Shown here piece by piece: positions 63,751 to 64,000 of a stretch of DNA of 64,000 nucleotides. The first letter of the stretch is position 1. Each line of letters begins with the position of its first letter. The notes under the pieces are model-generated. The model did not search any database and had not been told where the DNA came from. It worked only from the letters and a program-made list of their open reading frames with translations. Position numbers and translations under genes: made by a program. Origin of the DNA: Hyalella azteca. Its lineage: Eukaryota; Arthropoda; Malacostraca; Amphipoda; Hyalellidae. Location of the stretch: positions 62,001 through 126,000 of the forward strand of contig NW_025939655.1 in NCBI RefSeq assembly GCF_000764305.2, written 5' to 3'.

Positions 63751-64000
63751 CGTTGTTCCAGCAACGATCGTAAAGATCATCAAGATTCCAGCAACGCTCG
63801 ATCATCAAAATATTTTGCCAAAAGATCGTTGATCAAATGCGATCTCTTGAGGCGCTCGATCATCAAGATCCCTGGCATCGCAACAGATCAGTCCTCGCCA
63901 GCTGCACTCTAACACAATTACACTGCAAGGCTCGCTTGCGTCTAAAACTAATTGACAAATTGAATGTTTTTTACTTGAGCTTCCAGACTTATTAATCAAT
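63751..64000. other. GATC-rich stretch
   Basis: Repeated GATCATCAAGAT, GCAACG[AC]TCGATCATCAA and AAGATCGTTGATC motifs with short inverted relations. No gene recognised. Confidence 0.5.

Noticed and set aside
1..64000. tRNA, rRNA or other structural RNA genes
   Set aside because: I looked for cloverleaf arms with T-loop GTTCGA-type motifs and rRNA-like blocks and found none that I could support by eye; a covariance-model scan could still find one.

Overview
This is eukaryotic, intron-rich, AT-rich and very repeat-dense DNA. It most likely comes from an arthropod; a crustacean is my best guess, but the sequence alone does not fix the species. The basis is a complete White-type ABCG transporter gene closest to arthropod White, a two-domain secreted protein of PAN-like plus F5/8C-lectin type, short TTAGG-type motifs, and the mix of LINE, Copia-like and MITE-like elements. 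Most long open frames in the window are minisatellites read as protein, not genes.

Layout. 1-6.6 kb: no gene seen. 6.86-7.67 kb: a truncated Copia-type gag, cut off at a one-base N that adjoins a minisatellite and a minus-strand exon of an RBM42-like RNA-binding protein. 8.4-9.1 kb: a decayed LINE. 9.2-14 kb: small dispersed elements and tandem repeats. 15.2-24.5 kb: a small secreted-lectin locus with two paralogous signal-peptide exons (15.2 and 21.5 kb), a PAN-like exon (22.2 kb) and an F5/8C exon (23.9-24.4 kb) that carries an apparent one-base frame problem. 27.5-33.9 kb: three LINE remnants, two with matching tails in opposite orientation, and a second copy of a MITE-like element.

34.6-45.6 kb, minus strand: the only complete gene. 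Ten exons join in phase through GT-AG sites into a 644-residue White/ABCG half transporter (1935 bp with stop). Six of its nine introns hold short tandem arrays whose unit contains the adjacent splice site or splice-like motif and, in most cases, exon-edge sequence: donor side of exons 3, 4 and 5, acceptor side of exons 7, 8 and 10. An RBM42-like exon at 7.8-8.0 kb may show the same pattern. This exon-edge repeat architecture is the most unusual signal in the window. Intron 5 also holds, in antisense, a fragment of a GIPC-type PDZ exon.

Two caveats on the assembly. A perfect Nextera junction adapter (two inverted 19-base mosaic ends) lies at 35647-35684 inside white intron 9. It is followed at once by an almost identical second copy of exon 7, intron 7 and the exon-8 edge repeats, out of order with respect to the gene. 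Single N bases occur at 7676 and 41560, both at minisatellites. Copy numbers and local order of the arrays should therefore be treated as provisional.

45.6-64 kb: no gene recognised. The region is a succession of minisatellites (periods about 12-51 bp, including a 1.17-kb array of 15-mers that reads as pentapeptide repeats) and at least ten copies of a MITE-like family with CACTCAG ends.
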